The notes under the pieces are model-generated. The model was not told the DNA's origin. It did not search any database and saw only the letters and a list, made by a program, of their open reading frames with translations. 64,000 nt of DNA from Ktedonobacter sp. SOSP1-85 (GTDB lineage: Bacteria; Chloroflexota; Ktedonobacteria; Ktedonobacterales; Ktedonobacteraceae), in assembly GCF_016587415.1 (NCBI RefSeq), contig NZ_BNJI01000001.1, positions 1,155,501 to 1,219,500 on the forward strand, in the 5' to 3' direction. Below are positions 26,105 to 36,100 of the stretch, piece after piece (position 1 is the stretch's first letter; each line of letters opens with the position of its first letter). Position numbers and translations under genes: made by a program.

Positions 26105-26668
26105 ATGTCAGTTCATCACATCAATACCCCTGGACATCGTTCCTTTTTACCAGGGAGGCGCGTATTATGGATAGGAGGCACAACCATAGCGCTCCTTCTA
26201 GTTATTATCGTTGCATCCATGAGTATAGGGAGAATAACAGCGATGTCGGCGTTTGATACTACCTCCAAGGGACACGGCTCTGGCGCAGCGACTGGTGGCT
26301 CCCTGGCCACCATTACCAATTCTGGCTCGACCAATACCCCCGGCTATACGCTGGTGATTCATAGCGATGGCAGTGGCAGCCTGAGTTATACGCAGAAAGG
26401 CAAAACACACTTTGGCACCTACCAGGATAAGGCCTTTCCTGCTGGCACCTTCGCCATCCAGCGACTTCATACCGCATTGCAGGCAGTAGGCGACGTGAGC
26501 AAGATTCCCCAACGCGGTTGCCTGAAATCTGCCTCCTTTGGTACCTCAACTACGATTACCTACCAGGGCAAGACGAGCAGCGACCTCACCTGCCTGGGCA
26601 GCCAGGATGCCCGCTCACACCTGGACCTCAAAAATATGGTACAGCAAATCCTCGCGAAGATTAAGTAG
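26105..26668 (+). CDS. Membrane-anchored secreted protein, unknown
   Basis: 187 residues from the ATG at 26105, with GAGAGGTG upstream. Residues about 18-40 are a single hydrophobic span (VLWIGGTTIALLLVIIVASM), placing the rest outside the cell. A Gly/Ser/Thr-rich linker (50-75) leads to a compact domain of about 110 residues with TLVIHSDGSGSLSYTQ and two cysteines (near GCLKSAS and LTCLG) that could form a disulfide. I do not recognise the domain. Confidence 0.7.
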   Translation: MSVHHINTPGHRSFLPGRRVLWIGGTTIALLLVIIVASMSIGRITAMSAFDTTSKGHGSGAATGGSLATITNSGSTNTPGYTLVIHSDGSGSLSYTQKGKTHFGTYQDKAFPAGTFAIQRLHTALQAVGDVSKIPQRGCLKSASFGTSTTITYQGKTSSDLTCLGSQDARSHLDLKNMVQQILAKIK

Positions 26669-26687
26669 TTATATATAAGTTACGAAT

Positions 26688-26742
26688 GAGAAAAGGGTGT
26701 GGTGGTGGTTGCAGATCGCAACCACCACCACACCCTTTTCTC
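26688..26742. terminator. Family B palindrome after the secreted-protein gene
   Basis: Perfect 25-bp arms (26688-26712, 26718-26742), loop AGATC. The right arm includes CCCTTTTCTC, so it can act as a terminator. Confidence 0.85.
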
Positions 26743-26842
26743 CTATTAGAGATCAATATAGCTATATCAATATGTCTATTTGGCGATCACTAATCGTATA
26801 TCTCTAATAAGAGGTAGAAGAGATTACGACGAAAGGATTCCT

Positions 26843-28729
26843 ATGGCTATAGATTCGCAGCCCACGACCCTCAACCGCTCGGCAAATGGTTACCTACCCA
26901 TTGAAGACTATGCCGTCATTGGCGACCTGCACACCGTAGCCCTGGTCGGCAAGAATGGTTCGGTTGACTGGTGTTGCCTTCCTCGCTTCGACTCGCCCAG
27001 CGTATTTGGCGCGCTGCTTGATACCCAGAAAGGCGGGCGCTTCCGCATCGCCCCCATCGAGACGCCTAACATGGGGCATAAGCAGATCTACCTGCCCGAG
27101 ACCAACATCTTGATTACACGCTTTCTGACCATTGATGGCGTTGCTGAGATTACGGATTTTATGCCCATTAAACGCGGCAAACGCTCGCATCGCCAGCATC
27201 ATATCGTGCGTTCGGTCTCCGTGGTGCGCGGCTCGCTTTCATTTGACATGGTCTGTCAGCCAGCCTTCAATTATGCTCGCGACGCCCATACATTGACCTT
27301 CGCCGATGATAGGGAAGGCGTCATTTTTCATAGTCAGAGCATGTGCCTGGCGCTCGTATCCTCCGTTCCCTTGCAGGCAAACGATGAGGGTGGCGTAGAA
27401 GCTCACTTTGTATTGCACCAGGGGCAATCCGCACGCTTCATCCTCGAAAGCACCAATTGCGATGAGATCGCGCCCCAGGATCATTCGGAGGCGCACTATC
27501 GCGCCGAGTTCAACGAAACCATGGCCTACTGGCAGAGCTGGCTCGCCCAGTGCCAGTATCAAGGGCGCTGGCGCGAGATGGTGCAACGCTCGGCCCTCGT
27601 CCTGAAGTTGCTCACCTATGCTCCGACCGGGGCTATTGTCGCAGCCCCAACCACCAGCCTTCCCGAGACGCTGGGAGGCGCACGCAACTGGGACTATCGC
27701 TATACCTGGCTACGTGATGCCGCCTTCAGCCTCTATAGCCTGCTCACACTGGGTTTCACCCAGGAGGCCGAGGCCTTCATGGGCTGGCTCGACACACGCT
27801 GTCATGAACTCAAAAATAACGAGATGATGCTGCAACCAATGTATACCATCGATGGCAAACACGACCTGAGCGAGCTTACCCTGGACCATCTCGAAGGCTA
27901 CAAGAAAAGCAGCCCGGTACGCATTGGGAATGGGGCCTACTCACAGGTACAGCTCGACATCTATGGCGAACTGATGGATGCCATCTACATTTATAATCAG
28001 TACGCCTCAATCTCCTACGATCTATGGGAAAATTTGTGCCGTTTGCTCAATTGGCTAAAGGATAACTGGCAAAAGCCCGATGAAGGAATATGGGAGGTAC
28101 GTGGTGGTCCCAAGCCCTTTGTGCATTCACGTCTGATGAGCTGGGTCGCCTTTGATCGTGGTCTACGCCTGGCTCGCCACCGGGGTTTACCCGCGCCCGT
28201 CGATACCTGGACACGCACAAGCGCCCAGATCTATCAAGAGATCATGAGCAAGGGATGGAATGAAAAAATTGGTAGCTTTGTTCAATACTATGGGAGTGAT
28301 GCAGTAGACGCAAGCTCGCTACTTATGGTCTTGACAAAGTTCGCGGGTCCGACCGATCCGCGCATCTTGAGCACGATTCAACGCATCCAGCGTGATTTGA
28401 GTAGCGACTCCCTGGTTCACCGCTATCATCCAAAGAAGGCCGCACCCGATGGCCTGGGCAGCACCGAGGGAACGTTTAGCCCATGTAGCTTCTGGATGGC
28501 GGAGGCACTGGCACGGGCAGGTCGCGTCCAGGAAGCGCGCCTGATGCTGGAGAAGATGTTGAGCTACGCGAACCATGTGGGACTCTACGCAGAAGAAATT
28601 GGTCCTACGGGTGAGGCGTTGGGAAACTTCCCCCAAGCCTTTACGCATCTTTCACTGATCACGGCTTGCTACAGCGTTGACCAGGCATTAAATAGAACGC
28701 ATCCCGCGCAGTCGCGCACGTTTTTCTAG
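26843..28729 (+). CDS. Glycoside hydrolase family 15 (glucoamylase/trehalase-like)
   Basis: 628 residues from the ATG at 26843, after GAAAGGA. No signal peptide, so cytoplasmic. An N-terminal beta domain (about 1-230: YAVIGDLHTVALVGKNGSVDWCCLPRFDSPSVF) and a six-hairpin catalytic domain (GGARNWDYRYTWLRDAAFSL near residue 275; general acid region near EGIWEVRGGP, about 417; TEGTFSPCSFWMAEAL and TGEALGNFPQAFTHLSLI near the end) match GH15. Members hydrolyse alpha-1,4-glucans or trehalose. Trehalase activity is known for cytoplasmic relatives in actinobacteria, but the substrate cannot be decided here. Confidence 0.93.
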   Translation: MAIDSQPTTLNRSANGYLPIEDYAVIGDLHTVALVGKNGSVDWCCLPRFDSPSVFGALLDTQKGGRFRIAPIETPNMGHKQIYLPETNILITRFLTIDGVAEITDFMPIKRGKRSHRQHHIVRSVSVVRGSLSFDMVCQPAFNYARDAHTLTFADDREGVIFHSQSMCLALVSSVPLQANDEGGVEAHFVLHQGQSARFILESTNCDEIAPQDHSEAHYRAEFNETMAYWQSWLAQCQYQGRWREMVQRSALVLKLLTYAPTGAIVAAPTTSLPETLGGARNWDYRYTWLRDAAFSLYSLLTLGFTQEAEAFMGWLDTRCHELKNNEMMLQPMYTIDGKHDLSELTLDHLEGYKKSSPVRIGNGAYSQVQLDIYGELMDAIYIYNQYASISYDLWENLCRLLNWLKDNWQKPDEGIWEVRGGPKPFVHSRLMSWVAFDRGLRLARHRGLPAPVDTWTRTSAQIYQEIMSKGWNEKIGSFVQYYGSDAVDASSLLMVLTKFAGPTDPRILSTIQRIQRDLSSDSLVHRYHPKKAAPDGLGSTEGTFSPCSFWMAEALARAGRVQEARLMLEKMLSYANHVGLYAEEIGPTGEALGNFPQAFTHLSLITACYSVDQALNRTHPAQSRTFF

Positions 28730-28737
28730 GCCTATTC

Positions 28738-28818
28738 ACTCCTGCGGCGCTCAAGAAGTGAAGTAGTGTATATGGAGGTGGTTCCGGGCGGTACCTGGAA
28801 CCACCTCCATATACACTA
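28738..28818. repeat. Family B palindrome with short conserved hairpin
   Basis: ACTCCTGCGGCGCTC (28738-28752) precedes perfect 23-bp arms (28762-28784, 28796-28818) with an 11-nt loop. It lies just after the GH15 gene. Confidence 0.85.
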
Positions 28819-28838
28819 CCCATTAATTCATGCTTGCC

Positions 28839-28867
28839 TTGACGAAGGTGAGCGGAGTCGTTACAAT
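28839..28867 (+). promoter_or_regulatory. typA promoter
   Basis: TTGACG (28839-28844) and TACAAT (28862-28867) with exactly 17 bp between. Confidence 0.8.
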
Positions 28868-28909
28868 GTAGCTTGGAATTGTCGGTCCATTTACTTGCTT
28901 GCTTTATCC

Positions 28910-28936
28910 ACCGGGCGCCGTGGACGTCCGGTTTTC
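28910..28936 (+). terminator. Candidate leader terminator in the typA 5' UTR
   Basis: ACCGGGCG (28910-28917) pairs with CGTCCGGT (28925-28932, one G-U) and is followed by TTTTCTT. It lies between the promoter and the gene, as an attenuator would. Confidence 0.5.
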
Positions 28937-28967
28937 TTATGCCCCCTGAGGAGTTTACGCTATTACC

Positions 28968-30851
28968 ATGCAAATTTCTGACGCTACTGATACCGAGACA
29001 ACTATGGCAACCCCTGAAAAGACCCCAAATCAGCTAAAAGAACGAACCGACATCCGCAATGTAGCGATCATCGCTCACGTCGACCACGGTAAAACAACGC
29101 TTGTCGATGGATTGCTCAAGCAGAGCCGCATTTTCCGCGAGAATCAGCAGGTCGGCGAACTGATTATGGACTCAAACGACCAGGAACGCGAGCGTGGCAT
29201 TACCATCCTGGCAAAGAATACCGCTGTAAACTATCACGATACCAAGATCAATATTATCGATACACCTGGACACGCCGACTTCGGTGGTGAGGTTGAGCGC
29301 GTACTGAATATGGCCGACGGTTGTATCCTACTCGTTGACGCTGCTGAGGGCCCCATGCCCCAGACACGCTTCGTGCTGCAAAGAGCGCTTGAGCTTAACT
29401 TGAAACCAATCGTAGTTATCAATAAAATCGACCGCAAAGACGCGCGTATCGACCAGGTCCTGGAATGGACGCAGGACCTCTTCCTGGAACTAGCCAAGTC
29501 CGATGAGCAGCTCGACTTCCCCGTGCTCTATGCGATTGGACGCGAAGGCGTCGCCATGCGCAATCCCGATGATGAGCGCGTCAGTCTTGAGCCACTCTTC
29601 GAGACCATCATCAATACCATTCCAGCACCGAAGGTCGACATGGATTCGCCCTTCCAGATGCTAGTCACGGCCCTGGACTATGATGATTACAAGGGCAAGT
29701 ACGCCATTGGACGTATCACACGTGGGCGTATCACTCCCAACAGTAGTGTGGCCCGTATTACACGCGATGGCGATGTGAGCCGCCAGAAGGTGAACCTGGT
29801 CTTTACCAACCGTGGCCTACAGCGCATCGAGATCAACGAGGCCCAGGCGGGCGATATCATTGCTGTTACGGGTATCTCGGATGCCAATATTGGTGAGACG
29901 CTTGCCGATCCAGAGCAGCCAGAGGCCCTGCCGACCATCGCCATCTCAGAGCCAACCCTGAAGATGACCTTTGGCGTGAATACCAGCCCCTTTGCTGGAC
30001 GCGAGGGTAAGTACCCCACATCGCGCCAGTTGCGTGCGCGCCTCTATCGCGAGTTGGAGGTCAACGTCAGCCTGCGCGTCGAGGACGGTAACTCTCCCGA
30101 TGAGTTCATCGTCTCGGGTCGTGGCGAGCTGCACCTCTCCGTCTTGATCGAGTCCATGCGCCGTGAGGGCTACGAGTTTCAGGTCTCGCGTCCCGAGGTC
30201 ATCACGCGCCAGGATGAGCATGGGCATACATTTGAGCCTTTTGAGCACCTGGTCATTGATACAAAGGACGAGTATATCGGCGCCCTGACCGAGGTCCTGG
30301 CCACACGTAAAGCCCAGCTATCGAATATGGCCAGCGACGGCTACGGCAATGTACGCATCGAGTACAAGATTCCAACCCGTGGCTTGATCGGCTTCCGCAA
30401 TAGCTTCCTGACCCTGACCAAGGGTAACGGCGCTATGAGCAGTCTGTTGATCGGCTTCGAACCCTGGCTGGGTAAGATGGGTACCACACGCATGGGTGTC
30501 TTAATGGCCTCCGAGCTAGGAACCGCCGTCACCTATGGTTTGAACAACGCCCAGCAGCGCGGTGATACCTTCATCGAGCCGGGAACCCAGGTGTACGAGG
30601 GAATGATCATTGGCCTGAACACACGCCCCATGGACATGGTAGTCAACGTGTGTAAAGAGAAGCAGAAGACCAATATCCGCTCCTCCACATCTGACATCTC
30701 GGTACGCCTGACACCGCCAATTCTGATGAGTCTGGAGCAGTCGCTGGACTTCATCAACAACGACGAACTGGTTGAAGTTACGCCGAAGAACATTCGCCTG
30801 CGCAAACGCTACCTGACACAGAACGAGCGCTCACGCGCCCGCGAAGACTAG
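28968..30851 (+). CDS. typA: Translational GTPase TypA/BipA
   Basis: 627 residues; an internal ATG at 29004 (MATPEK) is an alternative start. G1 AHVDHGKTT, switch II DTPGHADF and G4 NKIDRKDA are in the first 165 residues. EF-G-like domains II, III and V and the specific C-terminal domain (NVRIEYKIPTRGLIGFRNSFL to KNIRLRKRYL) follow. It binds the ribosome and helps 50S assembly and growth at low temperature or stress. Monocistronic with its own promoter and terminator. Confidence 0.96.
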   Translation: MQISDATDTETTMATPEKTPNQLKERTDIRNVAIIAHVDHGKTTLVDGLLKQSRIFRENQQVGELIMDSNDQERERGITILAKNTAVNYHDTKINIIDTPGHADFGGEVERVLNMADGCILLVDAAEGPMPQTRFVLQRALELNLKPIVVINKIDRKDARIDQVLEWTQDLFLELAKSDEQLDFPVLYAIGREGVAMRNPDDERVSLEPLFETIINTIPAPKVDMDSPFQMLVTALDYDDYKGKYAIGRITRGRITPNSSVARITRDGDVSRQKVNLVFTNRGLQRIEINEAQAGDIIAVTGISDANIGETLADPEQPEALPTIAISEPTLKMTFGVNTSPFAGREGKYPTSRQLRARLYRELEVNVSLRVEDGNSPDEFIVSGRGELHLSVLIESMRREGYEFQVSRPEVITRQDEHGHTFEPFEHLVIDTKDEYIGALTEVLATRKAQLSNMASDGYGNVRIEYKIPTRGLIGFRNSFLTLTKGNGAMSSLLIGFEPWLGKMGTTRMGVLMASELGTAVTYGLNNAQQRGDTFIEPGTQVYEGMIIGLNTRPMDMVVNVCKEKQKTNIRSSTSDISVRLTPPILMSLEQSLDFINNDELVEVTPKNIRLRKRYLTQNERSRARED

Positions 30852-30870
30852 CTCAGAAGTAAGTCAGACA

Positions 30871-30908
30871 ACAAAAAACTTCCCGCGATCCTGTGGGAAG
30901 TTTTTTGT
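30871..30908 (+). terminator. Intrinsic terminator after typA
   Basis: ACAAAAAACTTCCC (30871-30884) pairs with GGGAAGTTTTTTGT (30895-30908); a run of six Ts follows the GC part. Confidence 0.9.
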
Positions 30909-30950
30909 TGCCCTGGATAGAAATATGCAGCCAGCTACATATGCACAGCC

Positions 30951-30979
30951 TTGTTGGTGATGAGATAATGAAGTATATT
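30951..30979 (+). promoter_or_regulatory. Thioesterase gene promoter
   Basis: TTGTTG (30951-30956) and TATATT (30974-30979), 17-bp spacer, 38 bp before the ATG. Confidence 0.65.
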
Positions 30980-31017
30980 GTTACACAAATATCGTTTGCT
31001 GGAGAGAGTCACAGCCA

Positions 31018-31563
31018 ATGAATCCATTCGAGAGAATTGCTAATAGATATAAGAACCTACCTGAGGTTGACCTGACCCAGGGGCATAGCATCGCCTATTC
31101 ACGCAGCACCACACGCCGCAACATGGAACTGATCGACGCCAACAGCCAGGGCAACGTCCACGGCGGTGTGATCATGAGAATGGTAGACGAAGCCGCGGCC
31201 GTCGTCGCCATCAAGCACTGCCATCGTCCCTACGTCGTGACGGCCAGAGTTGAGCGCTTCGACTTCCTGGCCCCCGCCTTCATTGGCGATGTGGTCACCG
31301 TACATTGCGAGCTACATTATGCGGGCCGCACCAGCATGGATGTCGGCGTCGAGGTCACAGCGGAGGACCTCATTACACGCGAGGTACGTAAGATCGCCAG
31401 CAGCAACGTCATCTACGTTGCCCTTGATGAAAACCGCAAGCCAACCCCCATTCCGCCCCTAGAGCCAGCGGACGACGAGGAGCGCGCCATTATTGAGCGC
31501 GCAAGTATACGCCGCCTGCATACCCAGAAACTAGAGCAGCTTCTCAAAGAGAATCCTTCCTAA
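31018..31563 (+). CDS. Acyl-CoA thioesterase, hotdog fold
   Basis: 181 residues; GGAGAGAG before the ATG at 31018. One hotdog domain (about 30-150) of the YciA/BACH type: DANSQGNVHGGVIMRMVDEAAAVVA carries the Asn, His and Asp active-site region, and VTARVERFDFLAPAFIGDVVTVHCELHYAGRTSMDVGVEV the central strands. It hydrolyses acyl-CoA to free acid and CoA in the cytoplasm; chain-length preference is unknown. The C-terminal 30 residues are charged and helical. Monocistronic. Confidence 0.92.
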   Translation: MNPFERIANRYKNLPEVDLTQGHSIAYSRSTTRRNMELIDANSQGNVHGGVIMRMVDEAAAVVAIKHCHRPYVVTARVERFDFLAPAFIGDVVTVHCELHYAGRTSMDVGVEVTAEDLITREVRKIASSNVIYVALDENRKPTPIPPLEPADDEERAIIERASIRRLHTQKLEQLLKENPS

Positions 31564-31574
31564 CAAGTAGCTCT

Positions 31575-31639
31575 AATAGAAAAGGGAGCGAGCGGGCTGG
31601 GAAATTGACTTTCCCAGCCCGCTCGCTCCCTTTTCTATT
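31575..31639. terminator. Family B palindrome after the thioesterase gene
   Basis: Perfect 30-bp arms (31575-31604, 31610-31639), loop TTGAC, the right arm ending CCCTTTTCTATT. Confidence 0.85.
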
Positions 31640-31664
31640 GCACACTATATGCATGACCTCTCGT

Positions 31665-31746
31665 GCCTGCGGCGCTCGCCAGGGTTGATGGTGTGATGTC
31701 CCCCGGGCTGCCTATGGCAGCCCGGGGGACCATCACACCATCAACC
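31665..31746. repeat. Second family B palindrome with short hairpin
   Basis: GCCTGCGGCGC (31665-31675) is followed by 30/31-bp arms (31683-31712, 31716-31746) with one unpaired G and the loop TAT. It lies only 26 bp after the previous palindrome but shares no arm sequence with it. Confidence 0.85.
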
Positions 31747-31836
31747 AGAAATGACGTTATTTGCTTTCCGCTTTTGGCAATGAGCAGTGTATAGAAAAGA
31801 TAGAGCACAATTTTGATGATGGTATGGGAGGAGAAG

Positions 31837-32997
31837 ATGGAGGCACAGCAACTCAATAGAACGCTTACCAAGGCGCAGATCCTGGCGTTTCTGGGACTGG
31901 ATCATAAGCTCAAAGAATCTAAGGAACAGGTAATGGAGCGTCTTATGAAGCTGATCGATGAGGATGCTACAGCATGGCAACATTTGCTAGAAATGTATCC
32001 GGAGGAACTGGCGGTTGAGCCGGTAGAGGCGCAAACACTGCTTCAATGCACGCTTCTTGAGCGCCGCCGTTGGATTGAGGAAGGCAAACTACCAGTGCTC
32101 ACCCATCGCCAATTTAGAAAAGCCGGACGTACACTTGACTACCCGGTGCATGACCGCCGCATGATTCTGGCAATCACCCAGGAGGATGTAGCAAAATGGC
32201 GAGGCGAGCATACTACTCGCACAAAGCAAAATCGGCATGCGGGATCACAAAAGAGCGCCGAGAGCCGCAAGGAACATCAACGCCTGCGGAAAGAACAGCA
32301 AGATGCCTGGCAGGCTTTAATAATGCAATGGCAGAGCCATGGATCATCCGGGCTTGTTGCGACTCTGGAGCTGGCATACTGGACCGTCTGGAGTTCCCGC
32401 TGGGCCAAGGAGAACCAGCTCAAAAGCAGACGTGCCACCAAATATGCAACACGCTACCTGGAACAGAAAAATACCTGGTACCAACACAAAAATAAGGCTA
32501 TGCGCCTGCTTGCTCAAACACCATATGCGCGCCTCTCTTTTTATCGCCCACCAGAACCTCATAAAATCTCGCTGCACCTCTGCGAAACTCATTATGAAGA
32601 GAAAAGAGAGGGATATTACGAGAGCATCTGGGAGTACTTGAGCTTGAACACACAGGAGGTCAAAGCTTGCCCGCGTTGTCTCTACGCCGAAGAGAAGGAT
32701 TACTACTCGCTCTACTTGCTAGAGATTCAGACCGAGGCTATTCCAGATCTCGTCTTCTCTTTCCATATGCCCTATCCACTAGGCCAGAAGCATTTCCCAG
32801 CTCCTAGCACGCTACCGCGTGTGGCTCATGTTGAGCAAGAAGGCTTCTTTCGCTTTGGGCGCACATTGTATGAAGCTGAGAAGATTACGCATCGGGAAAA
32901 AGATGTGCAGACGCGCTTTGAAGAGGCACTATCCAGACTTCAGGCATACTATCCAGCCCCAGGTACGGAAAATGGGACAAATGACACTCAGCAGTAG
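31837..32997 (+). CDS. Unknown protein with coiled region and Cys/His pairs
   Basis: 386 residues. Start at 31837 because GGGAGGAG lies 3 nt before it; three earlier ATGs in frame lack a site. The N-terminal third is helical; the middle (about 125-230) is very basic and Gln/Lys/Arg-rich, suggesting nucleic-acid binding. Near 255-290 are LCETHYEEKREGYYESIW and ACPRCLYAEEKDYYSLYLLE, a possible C-x2-H...C-x2-C zinc site. I do not recognise a family. It is upstream of the giant membrane protein in the same direction (118-bp gap). Confidence 0.65.
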   Translation: MEAQQLNRTLTKAQILAFLGLDHKLKESKEQVMERLMKLIDEDATAWQHLLEMYPEELAVEPVEAQTLLQCTLLERRRWIEEGKLPVLTHRQFRKAGRTLDYPVHDRRMILAITQEDVAKWRGEHTTRTKQNRHAGSQKSAESRKEHQRLRKEQQDAWQALIMQWQSHGSSGLVATLELAYWTVWSSRWAKENQLKSRRATKYATRYLEQKNTWYQHKNKAMRLLAQTPYARLSFYRPPEPHKISLHLCETHYEEKREGYYESIWEYLSLNTQEVKACPRCLYAEEKDYYSLYLLEIQTEAIPDLVFSFHMPYPLGQKHFPAPSTLPRVAHVEQEGFFRFGRTLYEAEKITHREKDVQTRFEEALSRLQAYYPAPGTENGTNDTQQ

Positions 32998-33115
32998 CGT
33001 TTACTGAACGTACAATGCTTCTTAATGTAATCATGTACTCATTGATCTTGTTTTTTCGATATCAAGGCTATGGTTTTTCTTGTAAAGAGGGAGACATAGC
33101 AAAAGAGAGGGAGAT

Positions 33116-36100
33116 ATGCCTACTATTGCACAGTGGTGTGCTGGCTGCAAGCTACCCATCTATGGCAGCCCTCCGGGAGAGGAATGCCCTCGTTGCCAGT
33201 ATCCAGTCGAGCTAGAGAAAGAGAAGAGCTTTCTTAGAAGATCGATTCAGGACCTGGTGCGGGTTGCCACCTACCAGCATAGGAACATCACCGTAGGGCA
33301 ACTGATCGTGCAACACCAGGCTCGACTTAATACGCTTCAGCAGATACGCCTGGAGATACCAGCACCAATGCCGTTGACTCCGCCCGCGCCAGCTATGAGC
33401 GCATCTGTCGTGAGTGAAAAGCAGGTGCCTACACGTCCTATCAGCGCACCTGTAGATCATATACACAATGGTATGCCATCAGTAGAGCCAACACGAGTCG
33501 TCCAGCCTGGGCCAGCACAAAGCCCAATAGGTCCAGTCGTGTCTGTGACAGCAAAAACAAGTCAGCCGGAGGAGGCCAACCCAGAGCCTCAGGTCGTGGC
33601 ACGATCTCCACGCCAGATGTTCTCGTTGCGGACCTTCTTTGAGGACCAGACTATCAATATTGTGGCTTCGCTGGGTGCGTTTCTTCTACTCACGGGGTCG
33701 CTCAACTTTATCGCTACAACTCCGGATCTGTTGAAATCATTTATTGTAATGCTCCTGGTGCATATGGTCTTTGGCGCCACCGGGATTGTAACACGCAGGT
33801 TCGATAGTTTTCGGGTCGTCTCGATTATCTACACCGCCATCTTTGCCTTGCTTATTCCCCTGGTCAGCTTCTCTGCGTACCGCCTGGCGTCTGGAAGCCT
33901 GGTGACATTTTCACCCGCGGCACTGGTAGCCATAGTTACGGCATATGCGGCAATAGCGTACGGATCGCTCGCGGTCTATCAGCGCTTTAGCATCTTTAGC
34001 TACCTCTCGCTGGCGGCGCTGAGCATAGCTGATGTCGCGACCCTCAACGCCTTTCACCTGGCCTTGCCCTGGCTCTTTTGTGGGCCAATGCTGTTAGCAC
34101 TTGGAGCGATGCTCTGTCTTCCCCCCGATAAGAATAGCGCAAGCATCTTTGATGGAAGGCTGGCGGTCTTGCACGACCCACTACGCGTCTGCATGTACCT
34201 CTGGGTAGGCATCTGCGCGCTGGGAGCCCTTTTGACTATAGCGATAGCGCTCTCATCTGAATACACCATTCTGCCCGGCGTCTCCAACCTGAAGGAGAAG
34301 ATTGCGCTCTGTGGACAGATCGCGTTGCTTTTAGGTTGGTGCGCGGGTATGGCCTGGCGAACACGCAAAACATATTGGGTCACGGGAACGTGCTACCTGT
34401 TTATCGTCCTGGCGCTCACCATCGCCTTTGCCTGCTCACTACGCCCGGCTGGCTACGCTGTCGTACTTATTAGCGTGGCCGCCTACTATCACATACTGCT
34501 GCGCTTCGCGCCTTCGCTCATGCGCCAGTTCAGAACGCAGGGTCTGGAGAAACAACTGGAAGGCATAGGCTTGACACTGATAGCGCTTTCTCCCCTGGTC
34601 GGTGAAGCAAGCATGCCCCTACGTGTGTTCCTTAAGACCTTTACTCATAACGACTGGTTGCCTCTTCACACTCCCACGGCTATGATAGATAGCTTCGCGA
34701 CCCTGGTGGTTTGCATCCTTGGTTTACTCCTCACGCTCAGTAGCGTCCAATTGCATACCAAGTTGCAGCGTCAACTGGCTCCTGCTCAGGCACGCTGGTG
34801 CTGGCTTCTCCTTCTCTGCGGGTTCTTACTCTACTGGCTCTGCGGAGAGACTCTGCTGCTCAGCTCGCTTCATCCCACCTGGCTATTCCTGAGCGTCACG
34901 CTGCTGCTTACCGCCCTGGGCTTTCAGGCACGCGCGAAATATAGCCAGGCATGGAGCAACCCCATTGAGCTTGTCGCCCTCACTGGCATGGGCCTGACGT
35001 TGTTTTTCGCCCTCTCGCAAACGACAGCCATTCAGCTCAGCCTGCTACTGGGATTCGAAGTGATCAGCTATGGGCTTGCTATCGCGCAGCGGCGTCCTGG
35101 CCTTCTGGCACTGTCAATGGTATTGGGCATCCTGGCAATAGGACCGCTCTTTGACTACATTCCGTTCTTCTTTAGCCTCTGCCTGGTCCTACCTGTGCTC
35201 GCAGCGGGGATCTCGCGCCAGTTTGCGCAACGCTGGCCTCGTAGAGTCGAGACAAGATACCAGCGCATCACCTGGGAATGGCCTGCCCTCTTCCAGGGGT
35301 TGCTGTATGGCCTCCTCTATGCGAGCATGGAAGGTTTACAGACGCTCTCTGGGGCAACAACGGGCGTGCTCGCCGAGAACCTGCAGCCTATCGCGGTACC
35401 TATTCTCCTGGAACTGGCACTCCTGGCCGCGGCCTGGTATATCGGTGCGATCCTGGCACGCAGGCCCTTATGGCTGATTGTTTCCGCGCTCTTTGCGGGC
35501 TTAGCCATCTGCCTGCCCAGTAATAGTTTCTTGTTCCTGGCGTGGCTTGCTCCAACGAGCATTCTCGTCGCGCTCGGTGCTCGCATGCGCTTTGGGAGAG
35601 TTTGGAGTACGCCACTGGCAATAAGCGCCCTTCTGGCGACACTGATGGTTGGCATTAGTGGAAGTGTTCATCATGAAGTGACGCTCGCCACCTGGGTTCT
35701 GCTCCTGTGTGCCTCACTCTACTATGTAGCAGGCCTTATCAGCCAGGAGCCAGCCGTGACTGGCCTCACACCAGCTACCTTAGTCCTGCTTATCGCGTGC
35801 TCGTTTGCAAACTTCTCCTTGCTGACATGGATAGCGCCGATCAGCATTCTGCTTATGCTGGGCGCGCACCTCTGGCTTGGGCGCACCTATAGTATTGCCC
35901 TGGGCATAACCGCGCTGATAGCGACCATCACGCTAGGAGTACTGGGAACCTGCAGCGGCAACCAGGCGACATTACACGCGACCTTCTGGCTACTCCTGCT
36001 CTGCGCGACCTTCTTCTATAGCGCAGGTCTGCTCAGCAAGGAGCATGAGGTTACCTGGCTCGCGGTGCTTTTCGCGGCGTGGAGCCTCTTCCTTCCCGCC

